NCBI GenBank assembly: GCA_902788785.1 | Contig: CADALT010000004.1 | Coordinates: 1 to 64,000 of the forward strand | Source of the DNA: an uncultured Ruminococcus sp. | GTDB taxonomy: Bacteria; Bacillota; Clostridia; Oscillospirales; Ruminococcaceae | Length of the DNA: 64,000 nucleotides | Direction: 5' to 3' | Shown here: positions 29,181 through 39,241 of the stretch, one piece after another | Position numbering within the stretch: position 1 is the first letter of the stretch | Layout: each line of letters opens with the position of its first letter | Position numbers and translations under genes: made by a program | The notes under the pieces: model-generated | What the model was told of the DNA's origin: nothing | What the model saw: only the letters and a program-made list of their open reading frames with translations | Database searches by the model: none

Positions 29181-31166
29181 ATGGCTAATAAAAAACAGGA
29201 CTACGGTAATGAGGATATTACCCTACTAAAAGGTGCAGACCGTGTCAGAAAACGTCCTGCCGTTATCTTCGGCTCGGATGGTATCGACGGCTGTAAGCAT
29301 TCGGTTTTTGAGATATTGTCCAACTCCATCGACGAAGCCAGAGATGGTCACGGCAATAAGATAATCGTAACTAAGTATAATGATAATTCCATCGAGGTAG
29401 AGGACTTCGGCAGAGGCTGTCCCGTGGATTATAACCAGCGTGAAAAGCGCTATAACTGGGAACTGGTCTACTGCGAACTCTACGCAGGCGGTAAATATAA
29501 TAATAACTCGGGCGATAATTATGAGTATGCACTGGGTCTTAACGGTCTTGGTGCTTGTGCGACACAGTATTCTTCCGAGTTTATGGACGTTCAGGTCTAC
29601 AGGGACGGCTTTAAGTACGACCTGCATTTTGAAAAGGGCAAGAACGTCGGCGGTCTTAAAAAGGAAGAGACCAAGCAGAAGAAAACAGGTACACGTACCC
29701 ATTGGCGACCCGACCTTGAAGTTTTCACAGATATAAATATCGAGAGCGGATATTTCGCTGAGATAATGAAAAAGCAGGCTGTGGTAAACCCGGGCGTTAC
29801 TTTTCTGCTGAGGATACAACGTGAGAATATGTCCTTTGAGGAGCAGACTTTCTATTATGAGAACGGTATCGCTGACTATGTAAGAGAGATAGCAGGTGAG
29901 GATACCCTGACAAATGTGCAGTATTTCACAGGCGACCGCAAGGGACGTGACCGTGCTGATAAGGAGGAATACAAGGTAAAGCTCAGCGTGGCTTTCGTGT
30001 TTTCCAATAAGGTGCAGACACTGGAATATTTCCATAACTCCAGCTTCCTCTCCCACGGCGGTTCACCCGATGATGCGGTGCGCAGCGCATTTGTGTCGCA
30101 GATAAATGCATATCTGAAAAACAACAATAAGTATAATAAGAACGAAAAAGCCATAACTTTCCAGGACGTTGCTGACTGTCTGGTGCTGGTGTCAAGCTCG
30201 TTCTCGACCCAGACATCTTACGCAAACCAGACCAAAAAGGCTATCACCAATAAGTTCATCAAGGAGTGCATGACAGAATTTTTGAAGCACAACCTTGAAA
30301 TATATTTCATCGAAAATCCCGATGAAGCCGTTAAGATAGCTGAACAGGTGCTGGTCAACAAGCGTTCGAGAGAAAGCGCCGAGACTTCAAGGCTCAACAT
30401 CAAAAAGAAGCTTCAGGGCACCATCGACCTTTCCAATCAGGTGCAGAAGTTTGTTGACTGCCGCTCGAAAGACCTCAGCAGGCGAGAGCTTTATATCGTG
30501 GAGGGTGACTCTGCGCTGGGCTCGGTAAAGCTGGCAAGAGATGCGGAATTCCAGGCTGTTATCCCTGTAAGAGGTAAGATACTCAACTGCCTGAAAGCCG
30601 ATTATGATAAGATATTCAAAAACGAGATAATCACCGACCTTATCAAGGTGCTGGGCTGCGGCGTTGAGGTCAATACAGGCAAGAAGAAGGATCTCTCCGC
30701 ATTCAACCTTGATAATCTCAGGTGGAACAAGGTCGTTATCTGTACCGATGCGGACGTGGACGGCTTCCAGATAAGGACGCTGATACTCACAATGCTCTAC
30801 AGGCTGACCCCGACCCTCATCGAGCAGGGCTATGTGTATATCGCAGAATCTCCGCTGTTCGAGATAACCACTAAGGATAAGACCTACTTTGCCTATGATG
30901 AACCCGAAAAGGATAAGATACTGAAAATGATAGGCGATAAGAGCTTTACCATACAGCGCTCGAAGGGTCTTGGTGAGAACGAGGCTGACATGATGAGCCT
31001 TACTACCATGAACCCCGAAACACGCCGCCTTATCAAGGTAAATCCCGATGATATCGAGCAGACCCAGTGGATGTTCAATATGCTGTTGGGCGACGACCTT
31101 GCAGGACGTAAGGAATTCATCACCAACAACGGTGCTGATTATCTGGAGATGGCTGATATTTCCTAA
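29181..31166 (+). CDS. parE: Type IIA topoisomerase ATPase subunit, ParE/GyrB-like (divergent)
   Basis: Type IIA topoisomerase B subunits bind ATP and, with the A subunit, pass one DNA duplex through another. The 661 residues have a GHKL domain (about 1-210) with EILSNSIDEARDG for the catalytic Glu/Asn, then EDFGRGCPV and GLNGLGA. The transducer follows. A TOPRIM domain has IVEGDSALGSVKLARDAEF (near 434) and ICTDADVDGFQIRTL (near 524). Several residues differ from standard GyrB, such as GDSALGS instead of GDSAGGS and RPAVIFGS instead of RPGMYIGS. This suggests a second topoisomerase set rather than the main gyrase. The partner parC-like gene follows. Confidence 0.85.
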   Translation: MANKKQDYGNEDITLLKGADRVRKRPAVIFGSDGIDGCKHSVFEILSNSIDEARDGHGNKIIVTKYNDNSIEVEDFGRGCPVDYNQREKRYNWELVYCELYAGGKYNNNSGDNYEYALGLNGLGACATQYSSEFMDVQVYRDGFKYDLHFEKGKNVGGLKKEETKQKKTGTRTHWRPDLEVFTDINIESGYFAEIMKKQAVVNPGVTFLLRIQRENMSFEEQTFYYENGIADYVREIAGEDTLTNVQYFTGDRKGRDRADKEEYKVKLSVAFVFSNKVQTLEYFHNSSFLSHGGSPDDAVRSAFVSQINAYLKNNNKYNKNEKAITFQDVADCLVLVSSSFSTQTSYANQTKKAITNKFIKECMTEFLKHNLEIYFIENPDEAVKIAEQVLVNKRSRESAETSRLNIKKKLQGTIDLSNQVQKFVDCRSKDLSRRELYIVEGDSALGSVKLARDAEFQAVIPVRGKILNCLKADYDKIFKNEIITDLIKVLGCGVEVNTGKKKDLSAFNLDNLRWNKVVICTDADVDGFQIRTLILTMLYRLTPTLIEQGYVYIAESPLFEITTKDKTYFAYDEPEKDKILKMIGDKSFTIQRSKGLGENEADMMSLTTMNPETRRLIKVNPDDIEQTQWMFNMLLGDDLAGRKEFITNNGADYLEMADIS

Positions 31167-31204
31167 CAAGCATTAACGGACACAGATGTGAGAGGAGCTT
31201 GACC

Positions 31205-31276
31205 ATGAGCAGAAGCGAGCTTAGAGGACACCTTATCATTATGACCATATTCGGTATCATATTCCTGTCAGTGTGA
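31205..31276 (+). CDS. Possible small single-pass membrane protein
   Basis: A 23-codon frame starts ATG AGC AGA AGC and ends TGA at 31274. The peptide is a short polar N-terminus (MSRSELRGH) followed by 14 mainly hydrophobic residues (LIIMTIFGIIFLSV). AGAGGAG lies 8 nt upstream. It sits in the 193-bp gap between the two topoisomerase genes. Small size means it could arise by chance; no homologue is known to me. Confidence 0.35.
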   Translation: MSRSELRGHLIIMTIFGIIFLSV

Positions 31277-31359
31277 CTGTTCTCATAAGTGTACATGGGC
31301 ACGAAACAAGCTCTCCTTGAAAAGCGCTGAGCGCTACCCTACATTATCGGAAAGGATAA

Positions 31360-33606
31360 ATGAATATGGCAAAAAAGAAGGCAGAGCCGAAGAAGAAGGC
31401 TGCTGCACCTAAGATAGATGCCTATATAGAAGGCGCAGGTCTGGTGGCGGAAGAAAAGATCACCCAGACCCTTGAAAAAAACTATATGCCCTACGCCATG
31501 AGCGTTATCGTATCACGAGCTTTCCCCGAGATAGACGGCTTTAAGCCCTCTCACAGAAAGCTGCTGTATACCATGTACCTCATGGGACTGATAAAAGGCA
31601 AACTTACAAAGTGCGCAAACATCGTCGGTGCGACCATGAAGCTGAACCCCCATGGTGACGGTGCGATCTATGAAACACTGGTAAGACTTTCTAGAGGAAA
31701 TGAAGCTCTGCTGCACCCCTACGTGCAGTCAAAGGGCAATTTCGGCAAGGCGTATTCCAGGGATATGGCTTATGCCGCATCCCGTTATACCGAGGCTAAG
31801 CTCGAACCTATCTGTGAGGAGCTTTTCAGGGACATCGACAAGGAAACTGTGGATTTCGTACCGAACTACGATAACACCATGACAGAGCCGACACTTTTCC
31901 CTGCCACATTCCCCACGATACTGGTCAATGCCAACGTGGGTATCGGCGTATCAATGGCATCGGCTGTGTGCCCCTTCAATCTTCGTGAGGTCTGCGAGAC
32001 TGCTATCGCACTGATGAAGGATAAGGAAGCAAATGCCCTTGATACCCTCAAAGGACCCGATTTCCCGGGCGGCGGTTATCTGCTTTACGACGAGGCCGAG
32101 CTTGATAAGATCTACCGCACAGGCAGAGGTTCAATAAAACTGCGTGCAAAGTACCGTTTCAATAAGGAAGAAAAGTGCATCGAGGTCACTGAGATACCTG
32201 CGACCACAACAGTCGAGGCTATCATCGAGAAGATAATCGCACTGGTCAAAGCAGGCAAGATAAGGGAAGTTTCTTATATACGTGACGAAACTGACCTGGA
32301 CGGTCTGCAGATCGGTATCGACATCAAAAAGGGCGTTGACCCCGACAAACTCATGCAGAAGCTTTACAAGCTGACACCTTTGCAGGATACTTATTCCTGC
32401 AACTTCAATATACTGGTACACGGCTATCCGAAGGTTATGGGTGTGTACGAAATTTTGGACGAATGGACAAAGTTCCGTATGGATTGCGTCCGCAGGAGAG
32501 TTCAGTATGATCTGCAAAAAAAGCGTGATAAACTGCATCTGCTGAAAGGTCTGGGCAAGATCCTGCTGGATATCGACAAGGCTATCCGCATAATCCGTGA
32601 GACCGAGGAGGAGAGCGAGGTCGTACCTAACCTGATGATTGGCTTTGGTATCGACGAAGTTCAGGCGGACTACGTTGCCGAGATAAGGCTGCGCCACCTG
32701 AACCGTGAGTATATCCTGAAGCGTACCTCCGAGACCGAGAAACTCGAAGATGAGATAGCTGAACTTGAAGATATACTGAGTTCTGATAAGAAGATCAAGA
32801 ACGTGATAATCGCCGAGCTCAAAGATGTCATCAAGAAGTACGGCGAGGAAAGAAAGACCCAGTTCTTCTATCAGAGCGACATCGAAGAGGTCGAAGAAGA
32901 AGAGGAGATCGAGGATTATCCCTGCAAGCTGTTCATGTCCGAGAGCGGATATTTCAAGAAATGTACTATGCAGTCTCTCAGGATGGCAAGCGACCAGAAG
33001 CTCAAAGAGGGCGACCGCATGGCGGTGGAGATAGAGTCCTCCAACCGTGCGGAACTGCTGTTCTTCTCGGATAAGGCTGCGGTCTATAAGGCTAAAGCGA
33101 GCCGATTCGGCAACACCAAGGCTAGCGACCTGGGCGACTATATCCCCGCTGTACTGGGCTTTGACAATGGCGAGAGCGTTGCTGCCATGATCGAGACTAT
33201 GGATTTCTCTGGCTATCTGCTGTTCGTTTTCGAGAATGGCAAGGCTGCGAAAGTTCCGCTGAACTCTTATGAGACCAAGACCAACCGTAAGAAGCTGGCT
33301 AACGCATATTCGGATAAGTCGAAGCTTGTGGCAGTTTTCAAGCTGAATGACAATGCACAGGTGATGCTGCGTACCACAAACGGCAGAGCGCTGCTGTTCG
33401 ATACCGCATTACTGCTGCCAAAGACTACCAGAAACACCCAGGGCGTGCAGGTCATGACCCTGAAAGCTAAGAATGCAAGAGTCGAAAAGGCATACATCGT
33501 CAGCGATGAAGAAGCCGCAGAACTCACAAAGTTCCGCAGCAAGACCATACCCGTAGCAGGTTCTCTTGCAAAGGAGCTTGAAGATCCCGATCAGATCACA
33601 TTCTAG
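31360..33606 (+). CDS. parC: Type IIA topoisomerase cleavage subunit, ParC/GyrA-like
   Basis: The A subunit cuts and rejoins DNA through an active-site tyrosine. It has 748 residues. The winged-helix/tower core (about 25-500) has the Tyr in AASRYTEAKLEPI near residue 145 and GFKPSHRKLLY near 62. The C-terminal beta-pinwheel (about 520-720) lacks a GyrA-box like QRRGGKG, so relaxing or decatenating activity of the topo IV kind is more likely than supercoiling. An acidic run precedes the CTD (EEVEEEEEIED). The start is ATG at 31360; ATG at 31366 (MAKKK) is an equally good choice given GGAAAGGA. It pairs with the gene upstream. Confidence 0.85.
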   Translation: MNMAKKKAEPKKKAAAPKIDAYIEGAGLVAEEKITQTLEKNYMPYAMSVIVSRAFPEIDGFKPSHRKLLYTMYLMGLIKGKLTKCANIVGATMKLNPHGDGAIYETLVRLSRGNEALLHPYVQSKGNFGKAYSRDMAYAASRYTEAKLEPICEELFRDIDKETVDFVPNYDNTMTEPTLFPATFPTILVNANVGIGVSMASAVCPFNLREVCETAIALMKDKEANALDTLKGPDFPGGGYLLYDEAELDKIYRTGRGSIKLRAKYRFNKEEKCIEVTEIPATTTVEAIIEKIIALVKAGKIREVSYIRDETDLDGLQIGIDIKKGVDPDKLMQKLYKLTPLQDTYSCNFNILVHGYPKVMGVYEILDEWTKFRMDCVRRRVQYDLQKKRDKLHLLKGLGKILLDIDKAIRIIRETEEESEVVPNLMIGFGIDEVQADYVAEIRLRHLNREYILKRTSETEKLEDEIAELEDILSSDKKIKNVIIAELKDVIKKYGEERKTQFFYQSDIEEVEEEEEIEDYPCKLFMSESGYFKKCTMQSLRMASDQKLKEGDRMAVEIESSNRAELLFFSDKAAVYKAKASRFGNTKASDLGDYIPAVLGFDNGESVAAMIETMDFSGYLLFVFENGKAAKVPLNSYETKTNRKKLANAYSDKSKLVAVFKLNDNAQVMLRTTNGRALLFDTALLLPKTTRNTQGVQVMTLKAKNARVEKAYIVSDEEAAELTKFRSKTIPVAGSLAKELEDPDQITF

Positions 33607-33703
33607 TTCTATAGATATCATATATGGGCTGATGTAAAATAGAAATCTTCAATTTCTGTCAGCACATTAAATAAAAATATGAAACCAAATGATATTAAAC
33701 AGA

Positions 33704-33740
33704 AAAAGCTCACACTTTCCATGAAGTGTGAGCTCTTTTG
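33704..33740 (+). terminator. Terminator of parE-parC
   Basis: AGCTCACACTT and AAGTGTGAGCT form an 11-bp stem with a short loop, flanked by A-run upstream and CTTTTG downstream. Confidence 0.75.
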
Positions 33741-33865
33741 TTATCAGACCGCAATAAATGCACAAGTCAAAAAATGCGCTCTTCAAAAGAAAAGCGCATT
33801 TAATGAAAGCAATTATAGTGACATATCTAAAATGTCAGTGTGACTCATTCAAAATTATGAATGGA

Positions 33866-36226
33866 TCAGATGTCCCACTTCCAGTCACGAACCTCAGGGA
33901 GATCCAGACCAACTTCGTGGATGTACTGCTTGTGTTCAACAAGCTTGTCCTGCATCATCTGATACAGGTAAGAACCTGTATTGCCCAGCTGAGGCAGTCT
34001 CTTGAGCATTTCCATAACAAGGTGGAATCTGTCGATCTCGTTCTGAACTCTCATGTCGAACGGAGTTGTGATAGTACCCTCCTCGTTGTAACCGCAAACA
34101 TACAGATTTCTGTTGTTTCTGTGGTACAGCAGCTCGTGGATGAGTGTAGGATAGCCATGGAAAGCGAATACGATAGGCTTGTCCTTAGTGAACAGAGCGT
34201 CGAACTCAGCATCGGACAGACCGTGAGGATGCTTGCCCTTAGGCTGCAGCTTGAACAGGTCAACAACGTTGATGAATCTGATCTTGACCTCAGGCATATT
34301 CTTTCTCATGATGGTAACAGCTGCCAGAGCCTCCAGTGTAGGAGTATCGCCGCAGCAAGCCAGAACTACGTCAGGCTCCTGACCCTGGTCGTTGGAAGCC
34401 CACTCCCAGATGCCAACACCCTGTGAACAATGCTTAACAGCCTGCTCCATAGTCAGCCACTGCTGTCTGGGGTGCTTCGATGTAACCATAACGTTCACAT
34501 AGTTCTTGGAACGGATGCAGTGATCGAATACGCTCAGCAGGCAGTTAGTGTCGGGTGGCAGATACATTCTAACAACATCTGCCTTCTTGTTAGCAACGTG
34601 ATCGAGGAAGCCGGGATCCTGGTGTGTGAAACCGTTGTGGTCCTGCTGCCATACGTTGGAAGAAAGGATGTAGTTAAGGGATGCGATCTTATGTCTCCAA
34701 GGCAGCTCGGAAGTTACCTTCAGCCACTTAGCGTGCTGTGAGAACATGGAGTCAACGATCCTGATGAATGCCTCGTAGCTTGCGAAGAAACCGTGACGAC
34801 CTGTGAGCAGGTAGCCTTCCAGCCAGCCCTCGCACATATGCTCGGACAGGTAGGAGTCCATTACACGACCCTCTGTAGCCAGGAACTCATCGTTATCCTT
34901 CATATCAGCGTTCCAGTCTCTCTTTGTTACCTCGAATACCTTGCCCAGTCTGTTGGACATGGTCTCGTCAGGTCCAAAGATACGGAAGTTCTTGCTCTCT
35001 GCATTGAGCTTGAATATGTCTCTTACGAAACCGCCCAGCTCGATCATGTCCTGTGCCTCTGTAGCACCGGGAGCGGGAACGTCGATACCGTAATCTCTGA
35101 AATCAGGCAGTCTCAGGTCTCTCATGAGCAGACCGCCGTTTGCATGGGGGTTAGCACCCATTCTTCTCTCACCTGTAGGAGCCAGCTCTTCCAGCTCGGG
35201 GATGAGTCTGCCGTTCTCGTCGAACAGCTTCTCGGGATGATAGCTCTTCAGCCAATCTTCCAGCTGCTTCAGGTGCTCAGGCTGTGACATATCCATAGGA
35301 ACCTGGTGAGCTCTGAATGTACCCTCGATCTCGTTGCCGTCAACTATCTTAGGACCAGTCCAGCCCTTAGGTGAACGGAAGATGATCATAGGCCATACAG
35401 GTCTCTCGGTCTTGCCGTTTTCTCTTGCTTCCTTCTGGATGTTCTTGATCTCCTCGATAACTGTATCGAGTGTCTCAGCCATCTTCTTGTGCATCTCCAT
35501 AGGCTCTGTGCCCTCTACGAAGTAAGGCTTCCAGCCGCAGCCACGGAAGAAGCTCTCCAGCTCTTCATGAGAGATACGAGCAAATACTGTAGGATTGGAG
35601 ATCTTGTAACCGTTCAGGTGGAGGATAGGAAGTACCGCACCATCTGTTACGGGGTTCAGGAACTTGTTTGAATGCCATGCAGTAGCCAGAGGGCCTGTCT
35701 CAGCCTCACCGTCACCTACTACACAAGCAGTTATAAGGTCGGGGTTATCGAATACTGCACCGAAGCTGTGAGCCAGTGAATAACCAAGCTCGCCGCCCTC
35801 GTTGATGGAGCCGGGAGTCTCGGGTGCAACGTGAGAGGAGATTCCGCCGGGGAAAGAGAACTGCTTGAACAGCTTCTTCATACCCTCAACATCTCTTGAA
35901 ATGTTAGGATATACCTCGGAATAAGAACCCTCAGCATAGGTGTTCGCAACCATGAAGTTTCCTCCGTGGCCGGGACCGGAAATGTAGATCATGTCCAGAT
36001 CATACTTCTTGATCACACGATTGAGGTGAACATAGATGAAGTTCTGTCCGGGAACTGTGCCCCAGTGACCTACGATCTTCTTCTTGATGTGCTCTTTTGT
36101 GAGCGGTTCTCTGAGCAGAGGATTGTCGAGCAGATAAAGCTGGCCTGCTGAAAGATAGTTTACAGCGTCCCAGTACCTGTTCATCTTTTCCAGAAGCTCA
36201 GGAGTGATGGTTGTAACATCAGACAT
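33866..36226 (-). CDS. xfp: Phosphoketolase
   Basis: This TPP enzyme cleaves xylulose 5-phosphate, and often fructose 6-phosphate, with phosphate to give acetyl phosphate and a shorter sugar phosphate. The 786 residues match the family. It starts with [18 protein letters not shown] and [18 protein letters not shown]. The TPP-binding motif [17 protein letters not shown] is near 168, and [11 protein letters not shown] near 203. Further hallmarks are SPKGWTGPK and the late [26 protein letters not shown] precedes the ATG. The gene is monocistronic with its own promoter. A cre-like palindrome lies in the leader, suggesting carbon-source control. Confidence 0.97.
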   Translation of the reverse strand: MSDVTTITPELLEKMNRYWDAVNYLSAGQLYLLDNPLLREPLTKEHIKKKIVGHWGTVPGQNFIYVHLNRVIKKYDLDMIYISGPGHGGNFMVANTYAEGSYSEVYPNISRDVEGMKKLFKQFSFPGGISSHVAPETPGSINEGGELGYSLAHSFGAVFDNPDLITACVVGDGEAETGPLATAWHSNKFLNPVTDGAVLPILHLNGYKISNPTVFARISHEELESFFRGCGWKPYFVEGTEPMEMHKKMAETLDTVIEEIKNIQKEARENGKTERPVWPMIIFRSPKGWTGPKIVDGNEIEGTFRAHQVPMDMSQPEHLKQLEDWLKSYHPEKLFDENGRLIPELEELAPTGERRMGANPHANGGLLMRDLRLPDFRDYGIDVPAPGATEAQDMIELGGFVRDIFKLNAESKNFRIFGPDETMSNRLGKVFEVTKRDWNADMKDNDEFLATEGRVMDSYLSEHMCEGWLEGYLLTGRHGFFASYEAFIRIVDSMFSQHAKWLKVTSELPWRHKIASLNYILSSNVWQQDHNGFTHQDPGFLDHVANKKADVVRMYLPPDTNCLLSVFDHCIRSKNYVNVMVTSKHPRQQWLTMEQAVKHCSQGVGIWEWASNDQGQEPDVVLACCGDTPTLEALAAVTIMRKNMPEVKIRFINVVDLFKLQPKGKHPHGLSDAEFDALFTKDKPIVFAFHGYPTLIHELLYHRNNRNLYVCGYNEEGTITTPFDMRVQNEIDRFHLVMEMLKRLPQLGNTGSYLYQMMQDKLVEHKQYIHEVGLDLPEVRDWKWDI

Positions 36227-36267
36227 TTTTTACCCTCCATATACTATTTTTGTTTCGTAACATCTGC

Positions 36268-36287
36268 TTATGTAAACGTATACATAA
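36268..36287. promoter_or_regulatory. cre-like (LacI/CcpA-type) operator in the xfp leader
   Basis: TTATGTA and TACATAA flank AACGTA. The core TGTAAACGTATACA differs from the cre consensus TGWNANCGNTNWCA at one position. It lies between the predicted xfp start site (about 36322) and the ATG, where a bound repressor could block elongation. Confidence 0.5.
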
Positions 36288-36328
36288 AAATGTTTGCGGA
36301 AACTTTGTTAAGGATTTCACAATTACAG

Positions 36329-36357
36329 ATTATAACACATTTCTTGCTTTCTTGCAA
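36329..36357 (-). promoter_or_regulatory. Promoter of xfp
   Basis: On the minus strand TTGCAA (36352-36357) and TATAAT (36329-36334) are 17 bp apart. The leader would be about 95 nt. Confidence 0.65.
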
Positions 36358-36458
36358 GCTAATTGTTGCGATATATCCCAATAAAATGTGCTATAAAGTA
36401 ATAAAAAATTTAACCAAAAAAGCATATCAAATCAATACAAAAAAACTTCAAAAACCAC

Positions 36459-36487
36459 TTGTAAATAATTACAAAGTATGTTATAAT
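36459..36487 (+). promoter_or_regulatory. Promoter of binding protein-diguanylate cyclase operon
   Basis: TTGTAA (36459-36464) and TATAAT (36482-36487) are 17 bp apart, about 60 bp before the start codon. Confidence 0.6.
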
Positions 36488-36548
36488 ATAGTATATGAAA
36501 TTGTCTACATTCTCTTTTCGTTCTAAAAAGGACAGATAAGGTGATCAT

Positions 36549-37598
36549 ATGAAGAAGTATCTTGCATTGCTCATATGTGTCGTCATGACATTTTGTTTGT
36601 GCGGCTGTGAGAAAAAAGAAGAAAATACGCAAAAAAAATATAAACCCGTACCACCTTTCGAGGCGCTTGGCGAGATTGAGGAGGGCAGGAAGAATATATA
36701 TGTCATAGTTAAGGATCTTGAGAGCAGTTACTGGCGTGTCGTGATGAATGGTGCGTTTGCGGGCGGCAGGGATCATGACTGTAACGTGTACCTCAGCGGA
36801 TGCTATACAGAGGCTGACTGGAAGGGCATGGAAAAACTGCTCGATGAAGCGATGAAAGCAGGGGCAGATGGTATAGTGGTATCGCCTAACAATTCTGTGG
36901 CGCTTTCCGATAAGATCTCGGAGATCCATGAAAACGGCATACCGATAGTCCTGATAGATACCATCGCAAATACTGATAAGTACGATGTGTGCTATATGAC
37001 CGATAATCTCAATGCAGGTCAGAAGGCTGCTGCCGAGATGATAACTCAGCTGAAAAATAACGGCAATGATACCGATGAACCGTTAAAGATCGGTATCGAG
37101 ATAGGTGCGGTCGCATCACAGACCGTAAACGAACGTCTGGCAGGCTTTTTGCAGTATTGGTCGAATAAGGCTCCAGATAAATGGGAGGTAATTTCCGATA
37201 TAAAATATAATAATGGCAATAATGAGGATTCTCTGACCTGTGCCGAGGAACTGCTTGATTATGAAGACATCAAGGGTGTTTACGGCACGGATAATGTATC
37301 GACCGTAGGACTTGCAAAGACCATTCTTGCTGATAAAAGGCAGGATGTGGTGATGATAGGCTTTGATTTTTCAAGTGAGATGGAAACGCTTATCAGGAGC
37401 GAGGGCTACGTGGCATCTACAATGGTGCAAAGACAGTTTGAGATGTCCTACATAGGCATCGAAACTGTACTCGAGATCATAGACGGCAAAGAGTTTTCGG
37501 TGAAGTTCGTGGATACGGACATCACAGTGGTTTCAAAGAATAATATCGAAGATGAAAGAGTTCGCACATTACTTGATAAAGATCGGGGAATATCATGA
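36549..37598 (+). CDS. Sugar-binding-type lipoprotein (periplasmic binding protein type 1)
   Basis: A 349-residue exported lipoprotein. The signal peptide ends with a lipobox (FCLCGC), cysteine near residue 20. The rest is a two-lobe type 1 periplasmic binding fold like ribose or galactose binders. IYVIVKDLESSYWRVVMNGA begins lobe one; DGIVVSPNNSVALSDKI, IPIVLIDT and GVYGTDNVSTVGLAK follow. No ABC permease or ATPase is nearby. Instead the stop overlaps the next start by 4 bp (ATGA), and the next gene is a membrane diguanylate cyclase. The natural reading is an outside ligand sensor for that enzyme. The ligand is unknown. Confidence 0.88.
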   Translation: MKKYLALLICVVMTFCLCGCEKKEENTQKKYKPVPPFEALGEIEEGRKNIYVIVKDLESSYWRVVMNGAFAGGRDHDCNVYLSGCYTEADWKGMEKLLDEAMKAGADGIVVSPNNSVALSDKISEIHENGIPIVLIDTIANTDKYDVCYMTDNLNAGQKAAAEMITQLKNNGNDTDEPLKIGIEIGAVASQTVNERLAGFLQYWSNKAPDKWEVISDIKYNNGNNEDSLTCAEELLDYEDIKGVYGTDNVSTVGLAKTILADKRQDVVMIGFDFSSEMETLIRSEGYVASTMVQRQFEMSYIGIETVLEIIDGKEFSVKFVDTDITVVSKNNIEDERVRTLLDKDRGIS

Positions 37599-39097
37599 TA
37601 AAAATGATAAAAAAGAAAAATAATGAAAATGAAATAAATGGCGGCTCCTTTCTGAAAGTCATGAGCATATTCCTGGTAATATGCAGTGTGGGATTTGTGG
37701 GCATGATACTCTCGGTCAATGCACTTATGAGAGAGCATGATAAGGAGCTTACATCTCAGATCTGCGGTCTGGTGGCAGAGAAGATGAACAGCTCTATCAG
37801 GTATATGACCGTTTCTGTGCAGGATATGGCAGGATTTATTTCTGCAAGGCAGTATGAAGACCTGGATCAGCTGTATTCGGACATGGATGAAATGCCCAGC
37901 GGCGGATTTATCAGCATGGGCTTTGTGGACAGCTACGGAACGGTCTACGGTTCTGATGATGAACAGAATGAGTTCAGAAAATGGAGCTTTCTGCTGACAG
38001 CCAAAAAAGCAGCGCCCGTGTCCATAACATTCCCTTACAGGTCAAGTCTTTCGGGACAGCCTGTTATCACAATGTTTTCGAGATTTACTTATGGCGGAAC
38101 AAGACGTGGCTGGCTCTATATGACTTATCCTTTGCAGGAGATACAAAATCTTGCACAGATGAAAAATGCATCCGACGGTACCGAGATCTGGCTGATGAAT
38201 GCCAAAAGTGATAATACTATCCAGTGCGCAGGCAAAAATCAGTTTGCCATAGGCAGCTGGGCAAATGCACTGGTGTCCTTCAAAAAGTCCATAGATGAGG
38301 AGTATCAGGACGATTATCTTGAATGGAAAGCCAGCATGAACAGCGGCAATGAGATGGACTCGGTAAACTATACGATAGATGATACCCAGTATACACAGGT
38401 GTTTTCACAGATAGATTACATGGACGGCTGGTATGTGGTCGTAAGATCGCCCAGCAGCGCCATGTCATCCACCATGGGTCAGTTCAGGACGATAGTGCTG
38501 CTGTTCACATGGTTCATACTTTCGGCTACGCTGATAATGTCCATAGTTACACACAGGCGAGATGTGGCGGACCGTAAGATACTTGAAAATCTTTCGATAC
38601 ATGACCCCATTACTCAGGTCATGAACAGGCGTGCCTTTGATCTGGCAGCCGAGAATTACCTGAACAAGGGCATAAAGTCTGATTGCTCGCTGCTGTTCAT
38701 AGATGTTGACTTCTTCAAGCAGGTAAACGACCAGTACGGACATGATTCGGGCGATAAGGTGCTTGTGGAGTTTGCAGCGGCTATCAAGGAATTTTTCGGT
38801 GAGGACAGCATCATATCCCGTTACGGCGGCGATGAGTTCCTGGTGATGGTAAAGCACGGCGACAGGCATAAGGTCGATGAACAGCTTGATAAACTGCGCC
38901 AGCGTGTCCATGCCATCGAACCGCTGAACCGTCCCGAAGATGATACCTTCCGTATCAGCTTCAGCTGCGGCGGTGCATCGTCCCCGTCCGACTCCCGTAA
39001 TTTCGATGAACTCAAGACCTGTGCTGACAGAGCGCTGTATCTTGTTAAGAAAAAGGGCAGGGATGGATATAAATGGTATGACCCCGATGAAGTATAG
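37595..39097 (+). CDS. Membrane-bound diguanylate cyclase
   Basis: A 500-residue protein that probably makes c-di-GMP in response to an external signal. There is one membrane helix near 20-42, an extracellular sensor region (about 43-295) that may be a Cache-like domain, a second helix (about 297-320), then a GGDEF domain (about 335-495). The GGDEF core is SRYGGDEFLVMV near residue 412 and appears intact, with the LSIHDPITQVMNRRAF start. The RxxD inhibition site is absent (GEDS at that place), so product inhibition is not expected. Its start overlaps the binding-protein stop. A terminator follows at 39152. Confidence 0.92.
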   Translation: MIKMIKKKNNENEINGGSFLKVMSIFLVICSVGFVGMILSVNALMREHDKELTSQICGLVAEKMNSSIRYMTVSVQDMAGFISARQYEDLDQLYSDMDEMPSGGFISMGFVDSYGTVYGSDDEQNEFRKWSFLLTAKKAAPVSITFPYRSSLSGQPVITMFSRFTYGGTRRGWLYMTYPLQEIQNLAQMKNASDGTEIWLMNAKSDNTIQCAGKNQFAIGSWANALVSFKKSIDEEYQDDYLEWKASMNSGNEMDSVNYTIDDTQYTQVFSQIDYMDGWYVVVRSPSSAMSSTMGQFRTIVLLFTWFILSATLIMSIVTHRRDVADRKILENLSIHDPITQVMNRRAFDLAAENYLNKGIKSDCSLLFIDVDFFKQVNDQYGHDSGDKVLVEFAAAIKEFFGEDSIISRYGGDEFLVMVKHGDRHKVDEQLDKLRQRVHAIEPLNRPEDDTFRISFSCGGASSPSDSRNFDELKTCADRALYLVKKKGRDGYKWYDPDEV

Positions 39098-39151
39098 GGA
39101 TATCCTGCATTGAGCGATGGGATAAACGGCGCATTGTTACTTTACGAGAAT

Positions 39152-39200
39152 AAAGAACGGGGACTGATAGAGTAAAGGTCAGCCCCCGTTTTGTTCTTTT
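39152..39200 (+). terminator. Terminator of the diguanylate cyclase operon
   Basis: AAAGAACGGGGACTGA and TCAGCCCCCGTTTTGTTCTTT form a long imperfect stem ending in a T-rich tail, 54 bp after the stop. Confidence 0.65.
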
Positions 39201-39241
39201 GTCTTAATGTCGTCTACTATAAGTTGAAAGGACTGATATTT

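Larger units (their letters stand above)
36227..36548. other. Divergent regulatory region between xfp and the binding-protein gene
   Basis: This 322-bp gap holds the xfp promoter (minus), the plus-strand promoter at 36459-36487 and a cre-like palindrome at 36268-36287. The stretch in between (36360-36458) is A-rich without a visible structure. No gene was found in it. Confidence 0.6.
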
